A DNA stretch of 38,961 bases from Bacteriovorax sp. (lineage in GTDB: Bacteria; Bdellovibrionota; Bacteriovoracia; Bacteriovoracales; Bacteriovoracaceae). Of the stretch, positions 19,101 to 28,184 are shown piece after piece. Position 1 is the first letter of the stretch, and each line of letters starts with the position of its first letter. Location of the stretch: the NCBI GenBank assembly GCA_014376445.1, contig JACMRM010000213.1:1-38961 (forward strand), written 5' to 3'. The translations under genes were made by a program, and so were the position numbers. Under the pieces are notes generated by a model. The model was not told the DNA's origin. It did no database searches and saw only the letters and a program-made list of their open reading frames with translations.

Positions 19101-20036
19101 ATGAAGGGTTCAATCAAGAAGTCAGTTATGATTTCATTATTTTTAGTATTAACGGTAAATGCCTTCGCATTCGATCGTCTTCCTGAGCTTTCAGGCAACG
19201 ATCTGATTTACGGAAATGATGACCGCACAGAAATTGATCAGTACTCTGAAACAAGCTTCATTGAAAAATCACAATCCATTGCTCTTCGAGTTCCAAAAAA
19301 ACGTTTAACAACAGATAGAAACGACGCTAATAGAATTCTTTTTCCAAACATCACATTAAAAAGTGCTATGCCGCAAATTTGTGAAGACGAACGCTTTATT
19401 GAGCAGGTCTCTCTTGGGAACTGTTCGGGTTTTTTAGTGAGTCCTACAACTCTTGTGACCGCAGGCCACTGTATGGTCAACGCTAAAGAATGCTCGGACA
19501 ATAAATGGGTTTTCGGTTTTAAAGAAGGAGTGACTGAGCTTACTTCATCACAAGTCTATTCATGTAAAAGCATAACGACACAAAAATATGTCTACTCAAC
19601 AAAAGAAGTGAGCGATTATGCAGTGATCGAACTTGATCGTCCGGTAAAAGGATATGTTTCACTTAAAACAAGAAAGTTCGGAAGAGTTTTATTGAACACT
19701 CCTCTTGTTGTTATAGGCCACCCTATGGGCCTTACGATGAAAGCAACTGACGGAGCTGTTGTCAGCAGAATGAATGATATTGAGAGAAAAACTAAAATTA
19801 AATCTTTTATTCTTCGCGATCATTATTTTACAGCGAATCTTGATTCATACGGCGGGAACTCTGGATCACCGGTATTCAATAAAAGAAACGGAAATGTCGA
19901 AGGGATTCTGGTCCAAGGGGCGCTAGACTTCGTCCTCAACTCGTCAAAAGGATGTATGGAATCTAGACACCTCAGCAACTCTCACCTCAACGCTTATGAA
20001 ACAGTAATGAGAATCAATAAAGTTCCAGGGCTTTAA
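19101..20036 (+). CDS. Secreted trypsin-like (V8/glutamyl-endopeptidase-type) serine protease; ORF track starts at GTG 19077
   Basis: LVTAGHC (His), SDYAVIELDRP (Asp), YGGNSGSPVF (Ser); signal peptide MKGSIKKSVMISLFLVLTVNAFA from ATG 19101. Confidence 0.88.
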   Translation: MKGSIKKSVMISLFLVLTVNAFAFDRLPELSGNDLIYGNDDRTEIDQYSETSFIEKSQSIALRVPKKRLTTDRNDANRILFPNITLKSAMPQICEDERFIEQVSLGNCSGFLVSPTTLVTAGHCMVNAKECSDNKWVFGFKEGVTELTSSQVYSCKSITTQKYVYSTKEVSDYAVIELDRPVKGYVSLKTRKFGRVLLNTPLVVIGHPMGLTMKATDGAVVSRMNDIERKTKIKSFILRDHYFTANLDSYGGNSGSPVFNKRNGNVEGILVQGALDFVLNSSKGCMESRHLSNSHLNAYETVMRINKVPGL

Positions 20037-20039
20037 TTT

Positions 20040-21035
20040 TTACTTATGATTTTGTAAAACTCTAGCAGCATCTTTTGCGAAATATGTAAGGATCATATCA
20101 GAGCCTGCGCGCTTGAATGCCCAAAGCATTTCAATCATCGCCTTCTCCTCATCCAGCATTCCCATAGAGGCCGCTGCTTTAATCATCGCGTACTCTCCGC
20201 TTACATTGTAAGCAGCGATAGGAAGAGTGGTATTGTCTCTCAATGTTTTAATGACGTCTAAATACGGCAGTCCCGGTTTTACCATCAGAATGTCTGCGCC
20301 TTCTGATTCATCCAGATAAGCTTCGCGAAGAGCTTCTCTCACATTCGCGTAATCCATTTGATAAGTTTTTTTGTCGCCTTTTTTTGGAGCTGATCCGAGT
20401 GCGTCTCTGAAAGGTCCGTAAAAAGCAGAAGCGTATTTTGCAGCGTACGACATGATAGTCACATTAATTAAATTTTCATCATCAAGTGCGTCTCTGATAA
20501 AGCCGATTCTTCCGTCCATCATATCTGAAGGCCCGACGATATCAGCACCGGCACGTGCCTGAACGATCGACATTTTTGCCAGCACTTCAAGAGTCACATC
20601 ATTTAAAATCTCGCCAGTTTTGGGATCTACAAGTCCGTCGTGCCCGTCGCTTGAATAAGGATCAAGGGCCACGTCTGTCATAATCATTAAATCAGGAAGT
20701 GCATTTTTCACTTCACGGATAGCACGTTGATAAATCCCGTTCGGGTTATAGGCTTCACTAGCGCGTGTATCTTTTAATTTATCTTCAATCGCAGGGAATA
20801 ATGAAACACATGGAACACCAAGTGAATAAAGTTCGCGGCATTCTTTTACGAGTTCATCAACGGATAAACGAAATACTCCCGGCATGGTTTTTATCTCTTC
20901 GCGAAGATTCACTCCATCTTTTACGAATAAGGGTGCTATTAAATCACTTGGTGCCAAATGAGTTTCGCGGACCAACCGTCTGATGGCGTCTGTTTTTCTG
21001 TTTCTTCTCGGGCGGCTGATGTTTAGCATATACAT
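20040..21035 (-). CDS. hemB: Delta-aminolevulinic acid dehydratase (porphobilinogen synthase)
   Basis: RPRRNRKTDAIRRLVRET, MTDVALDPYSSDGHDGLVDPKTGEILNDVTLEVL, GPSDMMDGRIGFIRDALD, LMVKPGLPYLD. Confidence 0.97.
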   Translation of the reverse strand: MYMLNISRPRRNRKTDAIRRLVRETHLAPSDLIAPLFVKDGVNLREEIKTMPGVFRLSVDELVKECRELYSLGVPCVSLFPAIEDKLKDTRASEAYNPNGIYQRAIREVKNALPDLMIMTDVALDPYSSDGHDGLVDPKTGEILNDVTLEVLAKMSIVQARAGADIVGPSDMMDGRIGFIRDALDDENLINVTIMSYAAKYASAFYGPFRDALGSAPKKGDKKTYQMDYANVREALREAYLDESEGADILMVKPGLPYLDVIKTLRDNTTLPIAAYNVSGEYAMIKAAASMGMLDEEKAMIEMLWAFKRAGSDMILTYFAKDAARVLQNHK

Positions 21036-21040
21036 AATAC

Positions 21041-21472
21041 CTATTGTTGGTTCATTGCCAGTTTAGCTTTATATGCCATGGCAAAAAAAGAAATTTGCTT
21101 CATCATTGAGTTCAATCCATTTGCACGCGACATTGAAAGGTGTTCACGCAGACCGATGTCTTCTAAAAATGTTGGTTTTGTAGTGAGTATTTCATCGGGA
21201 GTTGATCCAGTGTAGACACCCACCAAAAGAGCAATTATGCCTTTAACGATTGAGGCATCACTGTCGGCCTGGAAATAAATTCTTCCGTCTTTTAAATCAG
21301 CATGAATCCAGACCTGTGACTGGCATCCTTTCACTAAATTTTCGGGGATTCTATTAACTTCTTCCATGGCCGGCATTTTTTTTCCAAGATCGATTAGATG
21401 TTTATAGCGCTCTTCCCAGTCGGAAAAACGCTTGAAGTCTGTGACCAGGGACTGAATTCTATCGTTAATCAT
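21041..21472 (-). CDS. sufE: SufE-family Fe-S assembly protein
   Basis: DWEERYKHLIDLGKKMP, NLVKGCQSQVWI (active-site Cys), FQADSDASIVKGIIALLVGVYTG, LREHLSMSRANGLNSM. Confidence 0.95.
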   Translation of the reverse strand: MINDRIQSLVTDFKRFSDWEERYKHLIDLGKKMPAMEEVNRIPENLVKGCQSQVWIHADLKDGRIYFQADSDASIVKGIIALLVGVYTGSTPDEILTTKPTFLEDIGLREHLSMSRANGLNSMMKQISFFAMAYKAKLAMNQQ

Positions 21473-21609
21473 ACCCGCTCTTTTTAGTAAGGATTAGCAC
21501 TGCTGTAATAGTAGCCTTTTATATAGCATAGCTATTGGATAAAAACTATTCCCGGATTCTTAAATAATCTAGGTATGTTAGTATAAATCTAGGGGAAAAA
21601 AACATACCT

Positions 21610-22725
21610 ATGAATACCATTAAAAAAGGCCGGATTTTAGTCTATAGAGTTTACGATATTGGAGAGGAAATTGACCTAGAGAAGGCCGAAATAATTCTTC
21701 AAGAAGAGACGACGGCAAGAGCAAAATTCCGTTTGAAAAAAATCAACCAGTCTGCGGTTGTTGTTTCCAACGATCCACTAAGCGTGGCACTGGGAAATTA
21801 TTCATACAGTGATCAGGGAATTGAATTTAATCCGGAAATTACAGCAAAAATCTGGGAGTTCGGCACACTCTCACTTACTTTTGATTTTCATATTCCTACG
21901 GGCACGACGATTGACCAACTTCGAGAGCTCTCTGATAAAATCCAGAACTATGACATCCTCGACATCTATGCCAGAGGAAAAGCTCGCGAGCTTACTCAGC
22001 AAATCAAAGCCTCAATGGCGAAAATCAACGAATGGGAAGTCAATGAAGACTACATTCTTTACTTTATAGAGAGTTTTGAAAAAGACTACATTGATGCTTC
22101 CCTGATACTGCAGGAAGAAGACATTGCTGCTCTTATTATCAACGAAGACAAAGACCTGTTGTCGAGTCAAATCCGCGAGCGTATTTATAGCAGTACTCTT
22201 CAGTATTATAAAAATGATATGGCCATCATTGACTGGAACTCGGCCTTCATCATTGAACCCACAGGCTCACTTGATATTCCGGACGTCATCGAATTCGCAC
22301 TCAACCAGCTACTGGAAATGCGCTATTACGATGATCTACTCGATAAAAAACTTAGGGAAATTTATTCTGCAGTTGAACTAAGAGAAATGAATATTTTTTC
22401 TTCACGCTACACTGACTTGGCCCTTGAAGCAGGCCAGAAATATATCGAGATCGCAGAGATCGTCGAGAGTGTAGAGAACTCGCTAAAAGTCATAGGGGAT
22501 CTTTATCACTCGACAGTTTTCAGAATGGCCTCAAATAAGTTCAGGTTCTCTGACTGGCAGAGCTCTATCGATAACAAACTTGATAACCTGGCAGAGCTTT
22601 GTAAACTATTACTAGATAACATCAATTCCAAGAGATCTCATATCATGGAACTGGTCATCATCGCACTCATCTCAATCGAGTTGATTCCATTCATCAAGCA
22701 GCTTGCTGATTACTTTAATCGTTAA
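21610..22725 (+). CDS. RMD1/DUF155 (YagE) family membrane-anchored protein
   Basis: Overall architecture with C-terminal helical region and one TM segment SHIMELVIIALISIELIPFIKQL, as in RMD1/RMND1-type proteins; VVVSNDPLSVALG N-terminal region. Confidence 0.7.
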   Translation: MNTIKKGRILVYRVYDIGEEIDLEKAEIILQEETTARAKFRLKKINQSAVVVSNDPLSVALGNYSYSDQGIEFNPEITAKIWEFGTLSLTFDFHIPTGTTIDQLRELSDKIQNYDILDIYARGKARELTQQIKASMAKINEWEVNEDYILYFIESFEKDYIDASLILQEEDIAALIINEDKDLLSSQIRERIYSSTLQYYKNDMAIIDWNSAFIIEPTGSLDIPDVIEFALNQLLEMRYYDDLLDKKLREIYSAVELREMNIFSSRYTDLALEAGQKYIEIAEIVESVENSLKVIGDLYHSTVFRMASNKFRFSDWQSSIDNKLDNLAELCKLLLDNINSKRSHIMELVIIALISIELIPFIKQLADYFNR

Positions 22726-23123
22726 TTTAAAACTGGTGTGACCTTTAGAGACATACCGCGGAAGCTTACATGAGACTCTTCGCCGAGTTTAGCGATAATA
22801 TCTTTTTTGTAGAAAGCTTTTGTGCCTGGTGCATTATAGAATTTCATCTCAAGAGCAATCTCATCAGCATTTTTTCCATGCTTCGGACTCATTTCGATCA
22901 GAACATTTTTAGAACCGAATTTTCTTTCAAATTCAGCAGTCTGGTAAAAAGGCATCATCAGGTCAGACTTCACAGTCTGGTTGTTTGATTTGATTTTCAG
23001 ATTCAGATTCACCATCTGGGCAGTCTGAGCATTCATTGCTTGTGGATTGATGGCAGCGTTTAGATTAAACGCAGTCAAGAGTAATACAAAAAACATAGTT
23101 TTCTTAACTTTGGATACGACCAT
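22722..23123 (-). CDS. Small secreted hypothetical protein (133 aa)
   Basis: Signal peptide KKTMFFVLLLTAFNLNA; converges on and overlaps the RMD1 stop codon. Confidence 0.7.
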   Translation of the reverse strand: MVVSKVKKTMFFVLLLTAFNLNAAINPQAMNAQTAQMVNLNLKIKSNNQTVKSDLMMPFYQTAEFERKFGSKNVLIEMSPKHGKNADEIALEMKFYNAPGTKAFYKKDIIAKLGEESHVSFRGMSLKVTPVLN

Positions 23124-23208
23124 TTTTCACCTTCATAGTAAAAAAAAGACACATTGATGTTGAAAGATTTAGTATAAATATTGTGATAACACGCTGGCAA
23201 TTATTTTT

Positions 23209-23859
23209 TCAATTAAATTTATTAATTTCTAAACCATCAGGCAGAAGAAATTTGTCATGATTAGGAGCTTTGGTGAAATCTATTTTGAAAGCACGTAGTG
23301 CAATTCCGGCACAGAATGATTCAGTCGATGAATAAAGAACATCTCCAACAATGGGATGGCCATGACGAAAAAGTTCAAAACGAAGCTGGTGAGAGCGGCC
23401 GGTGATAGGGTTCATCTCCCAATGAAAAATGCCATTTTCATCGATCGATGTAAGCTTCGCAATTGTAGTGCTGTCTTTGCCGTGAGGAGACTCGTATGTG
23501 CGTTTTTTGCCGCGAAGAAGTTTGCACATCCACTTGTAAGACTCACCAACTTTAAAATCTTTTGAAGCATCAGGAAGCGGTTTTGTAAGAGCGATATAGG
23601 TTTTATGAACTTCTTTTTTTTCAAACCAGGCATTCGCCGCTTTGTGGGCTTCCGGGTTTTTAGCAAACATTATCAGACCCTGCACTTCATAATCGAGGCG
23701 GTGAACAGGATAGATAGTGATGCCAAAATCAATTTCGAGAATACGGCCAAGAACAGGACGCTCATCTTTCTCGCCAGATCGAGCTGGAACACTCAATACT
23801 GAAGCATCTTTATCAACTACGATAAAATAATCGTTATCAAAAAAATTTTTGTAACTCAT
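23209..23859 (-). CDS. RluA-like RNA pseudouridine synthase without S4 domain
   Basis: YPVHRLDYEVQGLIMFAKN (HRLD catalytic motif), HKTYIALTK, NPITGRSHQLRFELFRHGHPIVGDVLY. Confidence 0.9.
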   Translation of the reverse strand: MSYKNFFDNDYFIVVDKDASVLSVPARSGEKDERPVLGRILEIDFGITIYPVHRLDYEVQGLIMFAKNPEAHKAANAWFEKKEVHKTYIALTKPLPDASKDFKVGESYKWMCKLLRGKKRTYESPHGKDSTTIAKLTSIDENGIFHWEMNPITGRSHQLRFELFRHGHPIVGDVLYSSTESFCAGIALRAFKIDFTKAPNHDKFLLPDGLEINKFN

Positions 23860-25469
23860 TTTCCAGAGGCCCCGTAGTTTGAAAGAACGCGTGCACTTGG
23901 ATCTGTCACGTTACATCCTTCCCATGACTGATTTGGCATCCAGAAATCCTTAATGAGTTCTGCACGTCCTGGATAAAACTCTTCGAAGATCTCGCGGTAC
24001 ATAAGAGACTCTTTTGTGAATGGAGTTTTGTATGAATATTTTTTATGGGCAGATTTAACGTCATCATCTGTATACTTCTTTTCGGCAAATACTTTAAGTT
24101 CATCCACCATACTGTGCCCGACGGCATCGGAAAAAGCTGCTTTATCCCGCCATAAAATATGATCAGGTAAAAGTTTTTCTTCACCCTCGCCTGCTTTGAA
24201 AGCTTCACGCAAAAGAAATTTTCCCATTTTATAGGTATTCATTTTCATCTTTGGATCAATGGCCATCACATACTGAACGAAGTCCTGATCAGAAAATGGC
24301 ACGCGTGCTTCAAGTGAGTGAGCAGAAATGCATCTGTCAGCTCGCAGAACATCGTAGATATAAAGTTCGTGAATTCTTTTCGCTGCTTCTTTCTGAAATT
24401 CTTCCGGCGACGGTGCAAAGTCCGTATATTTGTAGCCAAAAAGTTCGTCGCTCACTTCACCACTCAATAAAACTTTGATGTTGGTTTTTTCCCCGATGTG
24501 TTTGCATACCAGGTACATTCCGATGGATGCTCTGACTGTCGTTATATCCCAAGTTTCTATATGGTATATAACGTCGCGAAGTGCTTTAATAACATCTTCA
24601 ACTGTCATCGAAACATTGGTGTGACTGGCGCCGATATAATCGGCCACATCTTTGGCGTATTTTGAATCGATCGCATCATCGGTCATGCCTATTGAAAAAG
24701 TGCGTATCGGTTTTTTGCTTCCCTTCTGAGCGAGCGCGCAAACCAGACTTGAGTCGAGCCCGCCGCTTAAAAGAAAACCAATCTCTGCATCTGACTGCAG
24801 TCTCTTATCAACGGCCGATCTCAGGCGTGAGTTAATCCCCTTCAGCACCTGATCCATATTCTCGCCGTGGAATTTTTCAACGTGAGATAAATCAAGATAA
24901 GAAATAAATTTTTCGCCGTCATAATAATGTCCGGGAGGAAATGGGGTGATTTTTCTGCAGATATCAGAGAGTGCTTTCACTTCAGAAGCAAAACACATTC
25001 CGCCGTCTTTTGTTTTTCCATAAAACAGCGGACGAATCCCCATAGGGTCACGTGCGGCCAGAAGTTTTTCTAATTTAGAGTCCCAGATCACCAGTGCATA
25101 TTCTGCATCCAGCTTCTTGACCATTTTTTCAATCCCATGCATTTCATACAAGGGCAGAAGAACTTCACAATCTGATCCCGATAAAAATTTATGAGTCGAG
25201 CACTCTTTTTTTAAGGCCGGATAATTATAAATTTCGCCGTTGCAGACAAGCAAATTGTCATTTATCGATCTGAAAGGCTGGGCACCTAGCGGACTTAAAT
25301 CCATGATCGCCAGGCGGTGGAAACCGATCACACCTTTTTTAAATGGCACGACTTTATGATCGTCTGGGCCTCGGTGAGTGAGTTTATTGTAAAGATTTTT
25401 AAAAGGTCCGAGAGTTGAAGAAATTTGATTTGAATCAAATTCGCCTTCAATTACGATAAAACCGCACAT
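23856..25469 (-). CDS. asnB: Asparagine synthase (glutamine-hydrolysing)
   Basis: MCGFIVIEGE (Cys2 Ntn glutaminase), THRGPDD, FHRLAIMDLS, FLLSGGLDSSLVCAL, LLSGEVSDELFGYKY. Confidence 0.96.
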   Translation of the reverse strand: MCGFIVIEGEFDSNQISSTLGPFKNLYNKLTHRGPDDHKVVPFKKGVIGFHRLAIMDLSPLGAQPFRSINDNLLVCNGEIYNYPALKKECSTHKFLSGSDCEVLLPLYEMHGIEKMVKKLDAEYALVIWDSKLEKLLAARDPMGIRPLFYGKTKDGGMCFASEVKALSDICRKITPFPPGHYYDGEKFISYLDLSHVEKFHGENMDQVLKGINSRLRSAVDKRLQSDAEIGFLLSGGLDSSLVCALAQKGSKKPIRTFSIGMTDDAIDSKYAKDVADYIGASHTNVSMTVEDVIKALRDVIYHIETWDITTVRASIGMYLVCKHIGEKTNIKVLLSGEVSDELFGYKYTDFAPSPEEFQKEAAKRIHELYIYDVLRADRCISAHSLEARVPFSDQDFVQYVMAIDPKMKMNTYKMGKFLLREAFKAGEGEEKLLPDHILWRDKAAFSDAVGHSMVDELKVFAEKKYTDDDVKSAHKKYSYKTPFTKESLMYREIFEEFYPGRAELIKDFWMPNQSWEGCNVTDPSARVLSNYGASGK

Positions 25470-25528
25470 CGACTTTGCTCCTAAGGGTGATTCCGAGAAA
25501 TCGGAATACTCTAGTATAGCATGGCAGT

Positions 25529-26455
25529 CTAGACTTCTGGAAGTGTAGTAATTTGAAACAAGTGAGAGGCAGATTTCGCCTTCTGTTCGAAAATAACCTG
25601 TCCGTGAGAAAGAACAAAAACTCCTCCGAGCTGCATGCTGTCGCCTTCGAATTCGCCCAATCCGTGTCCTTTAAAAACTCCCGCGTAGATCCCGCGAATC
25701 CAGGTCATCGGCCCAAACAATTGATAAAGGGAGCCACGTCTTAAATTTAAACTTTTATAAAGAGATCTTCCTGGATCAGAAATATGATGAACAGGATGAT
25801 CATAATATTTTGAGAAAAATTCATCTCCGTAAGATTTATCGCTCATATGAACAAAAACCAAAGTCAACTTTCTACCAACCAGTGCCTGGTCAATTATCGC
25901 CATTTCAGAAACAGTCTCACGACAGAATGTACAGCCAAAGTGACGGACAAAAACTAAAAGAACATTTTGGTCATTAGAGAGCTCAAGTAGCGTTTTTTTC
26001 TGAGATGTACGCACAAAACGTATGAGGTCATTAAATTGTTTTGGCGGGCTGTCTTCCTGAACTAGTTCTGCATAGACCCCTTGAAGAATTACATAAAAAG
26101 GCGCTAACCAGATGGCCGTGCTGACTAAAAGAATCGTAGAAAAAAACACCGGAAGGCTGCCTGAGAGCATGGCCTTTGCAAAAACAAAAGTGCCCATCAA
26201 ATTTCCCAGAAAACCGACAAAAATAATCGGCCAGTGTTTTGCTGTATCCTGACTGGCAATATAATATCCAACACCCATTACTCCCACGAACATTCCTGTG
26301 AGTTGCCAGAATTCAATGATATGTGGAATCTCTACACCAAAAAAAATCAGAATAACTTTAGGGACCAAAGTAATCAAAAGCCCCCAAAAGAGACTGTAAA
26401 TAGCGGCCGCTTTGAGAATTTTTTCGCAGCTTTCTGAGGTAAACATATTTTTCAT
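25529..26455 (-). CDS. N-terminal multi-TM domain fused to a SelL/PRXL2 (AhpC/TSA-like) redox domain
   Basis: Four hydrophobic segments in residues 1-130, then VLLVFVRHFGCTFCRETVSEMAII (thioredoxin-fold GCxxC) and SDPGRSLYKSLNLRRGSLYQLFGP. Confidence 0.8.
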   Translation of the reverse strand: MKNMFTSESCEKILKAAAIYSLFWGLLITLVPKVILIFFGVEIPHIIEFWQLTGMFVGVMGVGYYIASQDTAKHWPIIFVGFLGNLMGTFVFAKAMLSGSLPVFFSTILLVSTAIWLAPFYVILQGVYAELVQEDSPPKQFNDLIRFVRTSQKKTLLELSNDQNVLLVFVRHFGCTFCRETVSEMAIIDQALVGRKLTLVFVHMSDKSYGDEFFSKYYDHPVHHISDPGRSLYKSLNLRRGSLYQLFGPMTWIRGIYAGVFKGHGLGEFEGDSMQLGGVFVLSHGQVIFEQKAKSASHLFQITTLPEV

Positions 26456-26522
26456 TTTTTAAACTTTAAACCATTTAGACAGTTTTGGGGATGAGACCCC
26501 GATTAGACAGACCTTAATTTAA

Positions 26523-27215
26523 TTATATTTTCCCAATGGTAAAATCGCCACTGGCACTCTTGGCATTGATGAGTATCTGATAATCCTGCGTTTCTCCAAG
26601 AGCATTGAAGAGTTTACCGGTTGCACTTTTGTAATCCACACGGATTTTACAGATAGCTGGAAGATTTAACGTCATTTTCCCGGTGGCGCTCATGAAATCC
26701 AGGTCGGCCCTTCCAGAGCAGGTCTTGTAGCTGAAATTCATATTTCCGGTTGCACTTTTCGCCGTAATATTTTTTACAACATCGCCGTCGACAGAAACAC
26801 TTCCAGTAGCTGTTTTAAGGTTGAGTGTTCCTGAAACATTTCTCACTGTCACCAGTGCTGATCCTGAAGAAATATCCATATCAAAAGTCTGTGCGACTGG
26901 AACAACAATCATGACGTCATAGTTACAGTCTGCTTTTTCAAAAAGAATATTTTCACTGGAGATCTTCACAACAAGCTGGGTATTTTCCAGTCCAACACTT
27001 TTTAAACATTTTTTATTATCACTATAAATTTTATTCGATTCAATAATATTCACGCTGATATCCTTCTGAGTTTTTGAACTCGATATGGAAATTCTTCCTT
27101 TCGGAACTGAAACCATTAAAGACTTAATTCCACCGGCCGGAAATGTAACCGGTGCCAGTGCTGCATCGGCTGTTTTTAATGAAAGAGAAAATATAAGAGA
27201 TAAGAATAGTGACAT
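26523..27215 (-). CDS. Secreted DUF4097-like (adhesin-type beta-solenoid) protein
   Basis: Signal peptide; repeated SxTGxxxxx strands: KTATGSVSVDG, KSATGNMNFSY, MSATGKMTLNL, KSATGKLFNAL, KSASGDFTIGK. Confidence 0.75.
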   Translation of the reverse strand: MSLFLSLIFSLSLKTADAALAPVTFPAGGIKSLMVSVPKGRISISSSKTQKDISVNIIESNKIYSDNKKCLKSVGLENTQLVVKISSENILFEKADCNYDVMIVVPVAQTFDMDISSGSALVTVRNVSGTLNLKTATGSVSVDGDVVKNITAKSATGNMNFSYKTCSGRADLDFMSATGKMTLNLPAICKIRVDYKSATGKLFNALGETQDYQILINAKSASGDFTIGKI

Positions 27216-27275
27216 AAATAACCTTTTCCATAGTAATATTATAGATAATTTATTCTATCAGAGAAAATTGTCAAA

Positions 27276-28184
27276 ATGAACTCTCGAAATATACTTTTAT
27301 TTTCCGTGTGCTCCCTTATCTGGGGAACCACATGGTTCGTGATAAAATTCCAGATCGACAGCACCTCTCCGGTTGCAGGCGTGTTTTATCGCTACGTTCT
27401 TGCAGCTATTATGATGTTTCTGATCAATATTGTGTTTATCAGGAAAACTCTCAGATACCCTTTTGCCAATCATAAGTTTTTTATACTTCAGGGATTATTT
27501 AATTTCTGTCTAAACTACATTCTTACTTACATTTCTGAAAAACAAATCAGCTCCGGTCTGGTGGCCTTGACATTCACGGCACTCATCTACTTCAACATGT
27601 TCGGCATGAAAGTCATTTACAAAAAACATATTTCGAAAAATGTTATCTACGGCGCCTGTCTGGGGTTATGTGGGATTGTATTTCTCTTTTGGAAAGAGCT
27701 GGTTAACTTCAATGCTGACCGGATGACAATTTATGGAATTATCATCGGCATTGTCGCGACTTCGTTCGCTTCGATTGGAAATATGTTCGCGTATAAGAAT
27801 CATCAGATGAAAGTGCCGGTAATGACCTTCAATGCTTTTGGAATGCTTTATGGAGCTGTCTTCAGTTTAATCATAGGTCTTCTCACACATCAGAGTTTCT
27901 ATCTTCCACTGACTTCATCTTTTTTATTTTCTCTAACCTATCTGGCATTTTTTGGCACAGTTGTCGCCTTCTGGGCCTATCAGACTTTAGTCGGAACTAT
28001 CGGTGCTGACCGCGCGGCCTACACCAGTATCATCTCACCCGTGATTGCGATTTTAATCTCAATCTTTTATGAAAATATTGCCTTCACTCCGCAGCTTTTT
28101 GCGGGAATGCTCTTATGCTTTTTTGGAAATCTTCTGGCGCTTAAAAAGCCCCAGGCCCGCGTACAACAGAGCACCGCCCTTTAG
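27276..28184 (+). CDS. EamA/DMT-family transporter
   Basis: About ten TM segments; LIWGTTWFVIKFQ at the N-terminus; internal duplication style; SPVIAILISIFYENI. Confidence 0.9.
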   Translation: MNSRNILLFSVCSLIWGTTWFVIKFQIDSTSPVAGVFYRYVLAAIMMFLINIVFIRKTLRYPFANHKFFILQGLFNFCLNYILTYISEKQISSGLVALTFTALIYFNMFGMKVIYKKHISKNVIYGACLGLCGIVFLFWKELVNFNADRMTIYGIIIGIVATSFASIGNMFAYKNHQMKVPVMTFNAFGMLYGAVFSLIIGLLTHQSFYLPLTSSFLFSLTYLAFFGTVVAFWAYQTLVGTIGADRAAYTSIISPVIAILISIFYENIAFTPQLFAGMLLCFFGNLLALKKPQARVQQSTAL

